A stretch of DNA of 64,000 nucleotides from Undaria pinnatifida (lineage: Eukaryota > Sar > Phaeophyceae > Laminariales > Alariaceae), in the NCBI GenBank assembly GCA_012845835.1, contig JABAKD010000017.1:4400867-4464866 (forward strand). Direction: 5' to 3'. The notes beneath the pieces were generated by a model. That model was not told where the DNA came from and made no database searches. It saw nothing but the letters and a program-made list of their open reading frames with translations. Of this stretch, positions 1-10,806 are shown piece after piece. The position numbers and the translations under genes are program-made. How positions within the stretch are numbered: position 1 is the first letter of the stretch; every line of letters begins with the position of its first letter.

Positions 1-1092
1 ACGTTATCCCATCATATTCCAGCTCGCCCTTTTGTTATTTTCTCCCATACAGCACTATCAGCTATGGCTGGCAACCTCTTTTCTGGCATATCCTTTACTT
101 TATACTGCATTTCAACTTTCTCACGTCCCTATATATTTTAAGTGGGTGCAATCGTAGTTCTGCTCTTAATACTGTATTACTCGTCGTGCTTGAGCATCCT
201 AGTATATTTTTAGCTGCTGTCATCTGCACTGTTTCCCATTGTTTTTACGACGTTCGCGTTTCCCTCCCATACTTCTCCTGCATTCTCTAACTTCGGTACA
301 ATTACATTAATCAGAATACACATTTTAATCCTAGTGTCAAGGTGCCAGTCTGTTTGGGGGCGCATCCATCTTGCCTACTTGTGATTTACCCTTTCCTATT
401 ACTTTCGCTATGTGTGCATCCCAAGAGCAGTCCTTTGATATCTTTACGCCACGGTACGTATACCGGTCTACGATCGGTAGTTCATCTTCTCCCCACCTCC
501 ATTTGAAACTTACCGGATTCAACTTATCTTCGATACATACAACTGCTACAATTACTGCGCATTTTTCCACGTTCGCTGTCACTCCCCATTTCTCAGTGTA
601 CTCTGGTGCTTTCTCTGACTGTTTCTGCAATCCTTCGGGCGTTTCTGGTGTGCCCACGAAACCAACCGCAAACATCAACCCCGACACCGCATCTTCCCCC
701 GCCGTGATTCCTTGCTTTGCTGCTTCGATTGCTACTGTCATATCACCATTGTCTACCTTGAATAGATTGGTGATAGTGTGCAACTCCTTGAAAAATATCA
801 ACATGTGCTTATATTTCCCCGTCCAGCATCACAGCAATGCTCGCACATTCCGTCATATGTTTCATCATTCTCCACATCTTTCCTCTAATCCCCACTTCCC
901 ACACGTTTTCCCACAGCCCATTCCTCCATACTTCTGTGTTATAGGCCTTCTGTGCATCTATGGAGAAACAATACGTCGTTAGCCCGGCGTCTTTCCTACC
1001 TTGAATGATCTTATCTAATGTGTGCACATGGTCTACGCAGCTACGGGGGGGGTAACAAGGGAGGGATCGACCTGGTAATAGCCGTTGTCTAC
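1..1092 (-). pseudogene. Non-LTR retrotransposon (LINE) reverse transcriptase, 3' part, decayed
   Basis: Minus-strand reading gives LINE-type reverse transcriptase pieces in several frames. About 1092-809 holds the upstream palm part (VDHVHTLDKIIQGRK, then FSIDAQKAY). About 804-337 holds the catalytic region and thumb (VSGLMFAVGFVG, ETPEGLQKQ, WGEDELPIVDRYTYRGVKIS). About 336-1 continues, with frame breaks, through a region reading KMCILINVIVPKLE and WEKITKGRAGI. In an active enzyme the LMFA is followed by DD; here those residues read V-G, so the metal-binding pair is lost. A frameshift separates the two larger pieces. The element runs off the left edge of the window. Family knowledge: this RT has its finger, palm and thumb in this order. 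No intact copy is present. Confidence 0.85.
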
Positions 1093-2113
1093 GCAAGATG
1101 GGTGTCGTATTAAAAAATCCTTTCGAGCAAGGGCAAACACCAAAAAAAGCTACAGCTTAGCGGTGCGAGTGTGGAGGGTGGACGGTGTGGAGGGGGCAAC
1201 GTGGAGCATTGCAGGGAAGGGGATTTTTTTTTTTTTTCGGCGACAGGAGATGAAAGCGGGATCCCAAACTAATGCTCACAAGTTCAAACAACACAAATGT
1301 GCAGCAAAAGAAGAGGGTGGTGAGGAGGGGACAGGGGGTGCGGTAAAGGTGGGTGTCGGGTCGGAAAGTACTGTGCTCAAAAATCGTGTGAGCATAGCAC
1401 ATTCATAAGCACCAGCAAAACACAACAAAAACACAACGCAGCAAACGTACAACACAGCAAAAGCGAAGCACAAGCACGTGCAGAAGCCCAAGTACAGCCC
1501 AAATGCATCTCGAAACCCAACCGCTAAAACCACCTCCAATTAGTACAGTGCCGCAACACACAAGCCCACCCCAACCCCAAACAACGCAGCCAATAACAAA
1601 ACCACAGCCACCAGCACAACCACCAAAGCAACAATCATAGGCAAAGCGACCACCACCACCCCCACCACCACAACAGCACAACCGACAAAAAATTAGCCAC
1701 CACGATCATCACCATCTCCAAAAACACCGCAATCATCATCACCATCACACCACCAACACACGTTGACGTAGAATGGCTTGTGGCTGGCTTATGATACCAG
1801 AGAGGGAAGAACCAATTACTGACGCCATAACCATGAACACATCCATCACAACATCGCAACCACTCCACCACCACCATCAACACAACCCACCACTATAACA
1901 ACCCCCATCACCACCATCACTTCAGCAGCTACTACCATCAATACCACAACCACCACAACCACCACAACAACAACTACCCCCATCCCCACCCCCACCCCCA
2001 CCCCCACCCCCATCCCCACCCCCACCCCCACCCCCACCCCCACCACCATCCCCACACCAGCACCACCGCCACCATCGGCACAACCACCAACGCTACATAC
2101 AAGCAAACCTCAC
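1093..2113. repeat. Low-complexity CA/CCA-rich stretch downstream of the CHI-like gene
   Basis: No coding exon is recognisable. The plus strand is rich in CAA, CCA and CAC triplets, with a (CCCCCA)n tract at about 1976-2045. Long open frames here reflect simple composition. The missing last exon of the chalcone isomerase-like gene would be expected in or beyond this stretch, but I could not find one that continues the phase. Confidence 0.7.
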
Positions 2114-2238
2114 CTCTTAACTGTCCCCGCATCTTTGCCATTCACGCTGACGCAGAGCGCCCCCGGCTTGCAGACGAAGCCGAACTGCATTCCCGCTTTC
2201 GCCGCCCCCTCCTTTCCAACTGCCTTCAAAAGGATGTC
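2114..2238 (-). CDS. CHI-like exon 5 (penultimate, last one visible)
   Basis: The 125 nt exon lies between acceptor GTACAG and donor GTGAGG. It encodes DILLKAVGKEG through GALCVSVNGKDAGTVK and ends in phase 2. A good donor implies a further exon, usually carrying an AF..VYL-type helix in this family, which is not seen downstream. Confidence 0.82.
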
Positions 2239-5200
2239 CTGTACGAGAGCGAGGGCGGCGGCATCGGGGGCAGAGGATTCATCGAAGAATGCGGGATTGC
2301 AGCATGCGACAAACGTTGGGCAGGTTTTCATGCCAGGCATTTAACATGAATCGCGGATTCAACTCGATGCGCTTCAACACATGCCCTGGTGGAGTTTCGG
2401 GCCAGCTGTTGTCGGATCGCCGCTGACTCGCGAGTCGTTCGTTCGAACAAGCCGGCAAGCGAGAATCAAACATCCAACCATGTAAGCACGCCAAAGCTGA
2501 CATAGAAATCGTTTAGCGAGCTCTGGGTGCTACATCTAATGTACTCCAGCAAGCACATACTCGAATGAATAGACCACGACCAATCACCTAGCCAGCCAAT
2601 CAATCGATCAACCGACCGACGACCCAACCAATCTACCCAACAACTACACAGAAAAAGAAAACTGACCTGAAAGGCATCCAACGAGCCCTGAGAGCCGGAC
2701 AAGCGCGGCTTGACGCTCTCGGCCAAGGCGGAGACCATCTTCTCCGTCTGAACCTCCCGTGCCATCTTCAGCACCTATCCAACCAACGTCGACACAGACC
2801 GGGTGGATCAACGTGCGTGTGAGCGTACAAGTGCAATCACGCGCTTAACGAAAAAAAAAAAGTCCCCATAACTAAAACGCCTCCTACGTTACTTTCTCCC
2901 AGAGATCTCGCCTTACGATCTGGTTGCGCGGATATCTGGGGCAGCCATAGGCTGTTCGCGTGTGCGAGCTAGGAAGAACCTCCTGCTGGGATCAAGGTAC
3001 GCTCGTAGAGGCCCAACCCAACCCCCAACCCTAGCCCTATCTCTAACCCCACCCCGGACCCCAAAACGGGCCAGCAACGGGCGAGACATAAGGCTGCGCC
3101 GCTTTTCGTTTTTTTTTTCTTCATCATTCCCATCTGCGGACCACCACACAGCCCTCGACCAATGAGAGAGCGTAACGACTGCCCTCCAAAGTCCGTGCGG
3201 CCACATTGTTAGGCCTGCTGCTCCAAAATGTATCTCAGACTAATTCCAAAGCCATACTCCATCCCACAGCAGTGGGGGTCAGGGTGCGTGTACGCGTGCG
3301 CGCTCAACCCGCGCGCAGCGTCTCGTGTAAGCATGAGTACCGCCTGCACACAAAACCAAGCTCACACAAGTCCCACACCCCACTCGACGTCCGCGCAACC
3401 GTGTGTATCTCAGCGTGCCGTGTAAGCAAGCGTGCGCGAGTGAGCGTGCGTGTACAACAGGCGTACGCACAAGCATTGCATGCGTGTAAATCTGTGAGCG
3501 TGTGTGTGAGCGTGTGTGCGGGCGACGCACAGGACAGGCGAACCTCACGGAGTCAGACGAAGCAGCAGCAGCAGCAGCAGCAGCAGCGGCGGCGGCGGCA
3601 GCGGCAACCGCATAGACATTGACATATAATACGATAGCGGGTATATCTATAGTAGCTTTTCTGAGGTTCCTCGCCTAAGCTCTATCCCTCACCCAAAAAA
3701 CAAACTGAAAAATTCATGATAGTGCAACTTCACAAATAATTTCATGGCTTAGGCATCTAGGCATCAATTTTATCACGTTTTACGACACGTCATTCCAACA
3801 AATATTGGATAGTTTATCACTCGAGGAGCCCCATCGAGTCAAAAAATTTGGGCCCAAAAATACCAGCCCTACCCTTTCACGCAACAATTGCTGCAACAGC
3901 AAGCACAACCGCAACAGCAACAGCAACAGCAGCGGCGACGGTGGTGGTGGCGGGAGATGACTCACCAGAGTTTTCTCGAAGTTGGCTTTGGCCACTCGCG
4001 AGAAGAACCCGTCGTTCTTTCCAAGAGATTCCGCGTCATCCCCTCTGTTACCCCCCCCCCCCCCACCCCCCCGGCCCCGACAGCAGTTTTTCGTTTTCAA
4101 GTTGGTTTCAAATTTCATTTTTTCGTTTTCGATTTTGTTTGTATTTTGGGTGCGTGCCGTTTCATTCCGTTCCATTTCATGCCGTCAGCGTTCCAGTAGC
4201 GTGCCGTCAGCGTTCCAGTAGCGTGCCGTTAGCGTTCCGCCAATCCGATAGCGTTCCGTCAGCATTCCATTAGCGTTCCGTCATTGTTCCGATAGCAATC
4301 CGCAAGCAATCGTTAAGCGTTCCGTCAGCGTTCCGATAGCGTTCCAATATAGTTCCATTGCGTTCCGTATGCGTTCCGCAAGCATTCCGGCAGCGTTCCG
4401 ATATCATTCCGTTAACGTTTCGCAAGCGTTCCGTAAGTGTTCCGTAAGCGTTCCGTCAGATTGCCGTCATATTTCCGTTAGCGTCCCGTTTGCGTTCGTT
4501 CAGCGTTCCGTTTGCGTTCCGTCAAATATCCGATACAGGTTCCGTGAGCGTTCCCATAGCGTGCCATTCCGTTTTGCGTCCCGTTAGAGTTTTCGTCCCG
4601 GTGCGATAGCGTTCCGTCATATTTTCATAAGCGTTCCGTTTGCGTTCCGTCAGCGTGCCGTTAGCATTCCGCCAACGTTAGCGTTCCGTGACGTTTACGG
4701 TGGGGAGCACGGTTTCGTCCATTTCGGCAAGTGTGCCGCCAACGCGAGCGAACGGAGATGCAGAAAAAACAAACGAGTCGTGGGACGAGCAAAGGGGAGG
4801 GGGGGGGGAGGTAGGGATGGGTTACGACGCCAGGTTTAGATGCCCACTATCGTGGGTACTGTGGATGACACTGGTTAGGGACGCCAACATGACCTATACC
4901 GAAGTATGTAGCATAACGCTCTCCCTCTGTCTGTCTCTCGCTCGCCTGGTGGCTATTCAATGACTCAGATGGCTCACTTGTGTGTCTCTAGCTCCTTTGC
5001 CGCCCCCTTCTCTTCCACGTACAGACCGACAGCGTATACTTTCACGCCCGCGGGGCCAATCTTCTTCACGCGCACCCCCGTTCCCATTAGGCTTTTTCGA
5101 TGCGGGGTGAGGGGGAAACAGTGAAGAGGGACGACGGGGAATGGGGAACAGGATAAGGGGGGCTTGTAGGGGATAGGAGGAGAGGGAAAACGGGACCAAG

Positions 5201-6042
5201 TGAAAGACGCGGGGTACGATAGGGGTAGCTGCTATGTTTTATCTGGTTCCTCGCTTGCAGAGCTCGTTCCCTTCTGGTCTTTGCCCCTTCCCCCTCCCTA
5301 TATATCATCTATGCTCTCTTTCCCACAAACACTCCCCCGCACCCCCCCCCATGTGCAGATCATGCTATACTTCGAAGGAGATGTTACTGGTACTGCAATG
5401 CAGGTAGTATTTAGTGCTTGCTTTTTTGCCATTTTGCACGCTTTGTTTCGGCCTACTTTTTGTGACCGCACAGGTCAAAGTTCAGGAAAACTGGCTAGTG
5501 GGAGAACATCATCACATCATGACAAAATCACACAATCACAAGGTCAGTAAGATCGCTGACTGTAGGCCGCCGACTAGTTATTATCGCCGCCAAGCCCTAT
5601 CGCGAGAGCATCATCACAAACGCAAAGGGCAGCTTAACCCCTTTACAACCGGAAACCCGTTTTTGGAGACAAAATTACTCGGATTTAGTATAGGGACGGG
5701 TTCGGGGGCTCCAAAGGGGTTAACCCTTAACCGGTAATCGAGACAATGAGAGTCACTGTGTACGATATGAACATAACGAACCCCAGCCCTAATATCTAAC
5801 CCTCACATATTCAACCAACGTTTCGGGCTAGCTCTTCTCGTCTCGTATACAGTATGCGTCAACCATACTGCCGAATAAGTGGTAAGGCCTACTGCACAAT
5901 CGCACCTGCTGGCACTGCCGCCGGGGAGGCTGAGCTTCTCCCGAAAGGCGATCTTCGTCGCCTTTTCGATAACGTCCGCCTCCACGGACCCAGCCAGGAA
6001 CACGCCAACCATAGCCAAAATTGCCGCCGTTGCGAAATTCAT
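2114..6042 (-). CDS. Chalcone isomerase-like protein, 5 exons, 3' end not found
   Basis: Five minus-strand exons join in phase: 6042-5906, 5091-4978, 4044-3966, 2774-2667 and 2238-2114. All borders are GT-AG, and intron phases are 2, 2, 0, 0 and 2 (the last open). The product is 187 residues plus a split codon. Residues 1-22 are a hydrophobic signal-like leader ending SVEA. Then come LSLPGG (38-42), GTGVRVKK (49-56), VKVYAVGLYV (62-71), LKMAREV (112-118) and CVSVNGKDAGTVK near 175-187. This order matches the chalcone isomerase-like fold seen in bacterial and algal CHI-like and fatty-acid-binding CHI relatives. R53 and Y65 are candidate ligand contacts (inference). The start is the first ATG upstream and begins the leader. 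A last exon of roughly 30 residues is expected but was not identified, so the gene may be truncated. True CHI activity is unproven; a lipid-binding or accessory role is equally likely. Confidence 0.82.
2667..2774 (-). CDS. CHI-like exon 4 (VLKMAREV helix)
   Basis: The 108 nt, 36-codon exon has acceptor GGATAG and donor GTCAGT, phase 0 at both ends. It begins VLKMAREVQTEKMVSALAES, a helix and strand signature of CHI-like proteins, and ends SLDAFQ. Confidence 0.85.
3966..4044 (-). CDS. CHI-like exon 3 (small linking exon)
   Basis: The 79 nt exon lies between acceptor TAACAG, preceded on the coding strand by a long G run, and donor GTGAGT. It encodes GDDAESLGKNDGFFSR through FEKTL. It is needed: exon 2 ends in phase 2 and exon 4 must start in phase 0, and only this exon bridges them without a stop. 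It also fills the 25-residue gap expected from the family. Confidence 0.8.
4165..4690. repeat. Degenerate 10-11 bp satellite (AGCGTTCCGT)n in CHI-like intron 2
   Basis: About 45-50 imperfect tandem units of GCGTTCCGTCA or GCGTTCCGATA type run from just after the T-rich block at 4150 up to 4690, inside the intron between CHI-like exons 2 and 3. No coding potential is inferred. Confidence 0.9.
4978..5091 (-). CDS. CHI-like exon 2 (core beta strand region)
   Basis: The 114 nt exon lies between acceptor AAAAAG and donor GTGAGC and is in phase on both sides. It encodes GTGVRVKK and KVYAVGLYVEEKGAA, the most diagnostic part of the chalcone isomerase-like family in this gene. The acceptor has a weak pyrimidine tract. 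Confidence 0.85.
5634..5723. mobile_element. TTAA-flanked 90 bp MITE (family B, piggyBac-like ends)
   Basis: The unit begins TTAACCCCTTTACAACCGG and ends GGGGCTCCAAAGGGGTTAA. The first 11 bases of both ends are perfect inverted repeats. TTAA at each edge fits the target duplication of piggyBac-type transposases. It lies in CHI-like intron 1. No transposase is present, so it is non-autonomous. Confidence 0.8.
5906..6042 (-). CDS. CHI-like exon 1 (start, signal-like leader)
   Basis: The 137 nt exon runs from ATG (6042-6040) to donor GTGCGA. It encodes residues 1-45 plus two bases. The leader MNFATAAILAMVGVFLAGS is strongly hydrophobic with small residues before the likely cleavage site (SVEA/D). 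No earlier in-frame ATG exists, although the frame is open back to 6165. Confidence 0.8.
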
Positions 6043-7030
6043 GATGGCGTCGGAGCTGACTTTGCCTTTGACTTCTGTCTTTGGCTTTTGTCGTGTGCTT
6101 CTTGTGGTTTGACTCTGTCGTTGGCCTTGTTTAGTCTTGCCCAATGGCGTTCGAGATGAAATCACAAATTGGAGAAAATGCTCAAAGTTAGATAGTAACC
6201 GTCGCCGCCGCCGCTGCTGCTCCTGCCACTGCTGCTGTTGATACTTCTACTGGCTAAATGCTTGTTGCTGTTGCTCTGCACTCTTGGTGTGGCGTAAGGT
6301 GATGACTGTTTTATCAGTGAGGCTAATTGTCACTTTCCCCGTCCTGTTCTATCGCATGGTGGGGTTTCAGGAGGAGTCAGGCCAAATGAGGGGGGAGGGG
6401 GGGAGGGAGGGAGCATGGGGGCGGTAGGGGAGGGGCATGGAGGGGCGTGGAGGGCGAGGTTGGGGAGGAGGGACGGGGAGTGGCGAGGAGGTGCGGGAAG
6501 GGGCCAGTCAGGGCGACGCAGGAACAAAACCAAAATCAATAAAACAAGGCAACACGGTGGCAACTTTTTAGGGAGGGGGGACGGAAACTTTGCCAACAAA
6601 ACGGAATGCTGAAAAGCAGGCCGCAAGAAAGAGGGACATCAACGGTGCCTGCCACGCGTGCAAGTGCAGGGGGGCGGTCGACCAAGCAGGTCACACCGCG
6701 GTCACCTAGTTTATTAGCTCATACCAGTTCGATCGCAAAAATAGGGAGAAATTGCTGGAAATAAGTACCACCAATACTAATGTTGTGAGGGGATTGGGCT
6801 CTTGCACAATCAATATTCGCCTTAATTCGAACCGATTGGTGTTGTTTTTACACCAGGCACGTTTCTGAGCCTCGTTCTGTTGCTGAAAGTGCGGGAGCGC
6901 GAGTTGGAACAAAAACTATTGACGGGCAGCGGGCATGTTCGCGTACGCGACAAGTACGAACCCTCCTGGGACCCAGAGGTCTAGCGATCGAAACAAGCAC
7001 GAGGACGAGGTCGGTCCCCTCGCCCGTTCA
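6043..7030. other. Upstream of the CHI-like gene; no further gene seen
   Basis: The region holds CTG-type triplets near 6200-6270 and a G-rich block at about 6385-6520. It may contain the 5' UTR and promoter of the minus-strand gene, but no convincing core promoter motif was found. Confidence 0.5.
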
Positions 7031-7033
7031 GAG

Positions 7034-8440
7034 CTAGCGCAACGCGTTTCGCGGGTATTTACCACCGTATAGCACACAAGTCATAGCACACCGCCTACGA
7101 TAGATTTTCGAGTCGAGCATAACACGCAAGATAACACACCCCCCGCAACGATTTTTCCGAGTTGTTTTTGTCTCCATAACAAGGGGCACTCGCGCATAAC
7201 GACGACGGCAGCGTTGGAATGATCCCGTCGAGATGTGTCGATAGACGCATCGCTCGGCGTTTGCGCTTTCCCCGTGGACGAAAGATTGGCCTGGAAACCC
7301 ATCCGATGGGGGGGTTACCATGCCTGTTGTTCGGTATGCTGCCACATGCGTGTCGTGAATCGTGGGGTGCGTTATCATGCGTGTCATTCGGTATGTTGCC
7401 ACGTGCGTGTCGCGGATCGTGGGCTCCTTGCAGGTCAGTTCGGACACCTGACGATACCCGGTAGACCGGGCTGCGTTGTGCGGCCGTCCAATCTGTCAGG
7501 AGACGGGCAAGGCTAGCGTCAAGCTGTCAGTCACTCGAAGCTGTCCGTCAGGGCATTTCCACCCGTCAAGGAGTCATCCCACGGTAGGTTGCAGGTTTTG
7601 CCCCAAAACGTCCCTGGGCGATTGAGTTCCTCATGTGAGGAACTGCCGGTCAATGAATTAATTTCACGAGTACGTCATTTTTTTGGACTAAGGCATAGAA
7701 GCTTGGTCGGGTTGTGCGAACGAATGCCTTCGAAGTCATTTTTCGTGTGAGATATTGAGTTCCTCATGTAAGGACCTCAGGGACTGATGCTGCAACCCCT
7801 ACCGTGGGATGCCTACAAGGCGGATTACCCGCAGCCCCTATAGATAGAAAAAGCCCCGTGATATGTGTTGAAACTCCTATTACCGTGTTTTGTGCTACCC
7901 GGGGATTTTCCGTATCCACTCGTTTTCCCGTCAAAGCCGTACGGCATGGCGTTCTCCTTGACAGCGTCTTTCAATCACGTGTCAAGGAGTGACACCTGTC
8001 GTCTCCTGATTTATTTGATGGCCGTTGCTGTTAGCGTAATGCATTTTCAACGTTAATGCTTCTGGACCACCCAGCCTCGGGGGGGGAAAACGCGACACCC
8101 GAAACCTGTGACGATAGACCTTTGTCCACAAAGCCGCTCAGCAGCAAAGACGCCCAGGAACGACAGCGGTTTTTCGGTCTCTGGCGGACTACCATCTAGG
8201 GTTGCGTACCGCGCATACAGCAAGCACACAAGATAGCACGCCTCCGCAGGGGAGTTTCAAAGCTGATTTTTCTGGACAACGTGGAGAGAGCAAACGCCGA
8301 GCGATGCGTCTGCGGGAAGAAAGACTTGGACGAGATAGCCCGAAAGCCGCCATTTTTTTTTGTTGTTGTGTATGAAGGTACTGCTTTCGGGATACTTTGG
8401 TTATTGAAGGGGCAGTATGGCACAAACCTTCGTACTAAAG
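7034..8440. repeat. Repeat region with palindromic 236 bp MITE (family E)
   Basis: At 7575-7810 a unit starts CATCCCACGGTAGG and ends CCTACCGTGGGATG, a terminal inverted repeat of about 14 bp. It carries inner FR-type palindromes such as GAGTTCCTCATGTGAGGAAC. Relatives lie at 44522-44768 and about 48230-48746. A 50 bp tandem duplication containing GTGTCGYGRATCGTGGG occupies about 7335-7425. No gene seen. Confidence 0.7.
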
Positions 8441-10758
8441 CTGTTATGCAGGCTGTTTCAGTTCAGCTCATACTTGACTCACAGATTTGGCTACTGACTT
8501 GATTAAAGCACTTGCTATTCCTTCCTGGAAACGTAGATCTCTGCCAGCAGAGGGGGCCGATAATCGTCTCGCCTCCACAAAATACATAGACTATAGGGAA
8601 ACGGGGATACCATAACGCTAGCCCACCAAATGTGAAGATGCATAGAACATCAGGACGGTATCAAATGCACCCAGAAAGTTCTCAGGAACGAATCGAAGAT
8701 GCGATGCAGATTAAATAATAACGCCTACGACTCATACACACCATACATTGAGGCGAACGGGGATGCCATAAGATGTGCCCCCATGGTTGCAGGGGAAACC
8801 GGCTCCGAAGTTCATCACACAACGGGTAAGTTATGGTAACATCGTACTACAGCAGTAGTGCAGTGTGGAGAGTCTTAGGCTTGATATTTTGATATTTTAT
8901 TAGCGTGAGGATCGTCCGTCAGATGTCAAAACTGTTGTTGACTCCTGATACCTTTGCTCAGCAGCAGATGGAAGAATGGAAAACCGCTCACGAATTGAGC
9001 TGGCAGGAAAAAGTGATGAAACAAACACAACAACGCAGCTTGCAAAGATGAGTATTGACCTGAAATTCGTCGAACTCACGGCTGACGTCCTTGATTTTTT
9101 TTTATAAAACACAACGAAACGAACACCCAAAATCGTATCTTAGGTACAGTGCCACGTGCTACATGCGGTACGAGACAAAAAGTAGCACCCCGTAAAACTT
9201 AAGTTTTGCTGTGTTGCTGTGTATGCTGAGGGCTGTGTTAGGTCTGCGTTCAATTTTCGAAATTCGATGTTAATCTTGCGCGAGGTTGCAGCTTCTGCCG
9301 GCAGTTTCCACTTCTGCTTGCATGCATGTTGATGCAAGAGACATGAAAAACAATGTGCGAACACAATTCGTCACATCCGCCGTTTGCTTGAAAGTCACAC
9401 ATACCCAGGTATTTTACAATCGCAACTCCAACACTTGGCTTCTTCTCCTGCTAGGCCGTGCTTGCGCTTGCTGGTACAGAGTGGTACAGCACTGCTACTT
9501 ACATCATCAGCTGTCGTTTCATAAGCATTGATAAGTGTGTGAATTTCAAGATGAGGTTCCCCTACGGCCTGCTGCTCACTACTCGTACGAGTCGTACTTG
9601 GGGGTCGTATCTCATTCTCGTGAGACCACATGTTATAATGTGTCGTACTGCTGCTGTGCCCAACGTTGGAGGAACAAAGGCGATGTGAGTTGCAGACATG
9701 GACGCAAAGAGAGACCAACCCCAACGTTCCTCCGTGCAGGAGGGAAGCAAAAGGGTATCCAGCACAGCCCCGTACACGACAACTGAGAGACTCAACATAC
9801 CACGAACGTGCCTGACATGTTGATTTGGCATATCTCCCGTCTCTGCTCTCACATATTCGAGCACGCCAGCTGTCATGACACGCACAAAACACAGAGGCTC
9901 GATTGCTCGCACCAAAGGTCGCGCAAGCAACAATACTCACGGCAACCAGGAAGGGAAACCCGTGCATACCGGCACGCTACATGGGAAGACACGTCAACAC
10001 ACACTTACCGTAAATAGGTCGTAGAGTTGCCTGTGCTGTTCTCCGGGCACAGCTCACTGCGCCGTAGAAAAATCACTCTCAAGGGTTTTGTTTAAATAAC
10101 GGCGTTTTTGAAACCGTCAGTGTTTTTGAGCTCTTCCCACCTTTTCCGCCGCCTCGTTTCTTCGTTCCGAAAAATATTTTGGTAGTCTTGTCCCACACCA
10201 GCAAGGGCACCAATTAGCGCCTGAACGGAACCTCTTCCTCGGAGAGAGCGCGGCCAGTGCAACCAGGAGGAAGGGCCCTTACGCACGCCAAGAACTCCGT
10301 GCACAGCATATCCCCGGCACGGAAGGCCCAGCAGGTGACAATCATCGTCATGCTATGATGTGATAATGAAATATATCTCCTTCTCTTGGCTCTTGTCGTG
10401 TCTCCGATTATTGAGAAATGCAAACTTTGGAAGGACGACGAGTTACCGAGAGAGAGGTGCTTGCATCATGGCAAGGGCTGGACCCAACCACGCATTGATC
10501 GCCGCATCGGTGGACGAGCCGGTTGGTCGTGGCTCACTCGCTTCCGCCATCCCTACATACTCCGTCAGGATAATCTGCGTGAACACAATATCAACAAGTT
10601 GCGGCGGTTGCTTCTTTGTGTAGTAACATACGGCTCGCTGTGTGCATTCCTGCTGGCTGTTGAGCGATAAAGAACCACCTTTGCGAAGAGATCACGGCCT
10701 ACAACACTTGGCACTACACACGGCATACCAACTGCAGTGCTGTTTGTGCTCCTTGCTT

Positions 10759-10806
<48 letters not shown>

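Noticed and set aside
1480..1545. Last exon of the CHI-like gene (minus strand, VGFRDAFGLYLGF)
   Set aside because: It resembles the expected helix, but no acceptor gives the required phase and the sequence around it is low complexity.
9395..9967. 190-codon minus-strand frame
   Set aside because: No motif, cysteine-rich random-looking composition, overlapping frames on both strands of similar length.
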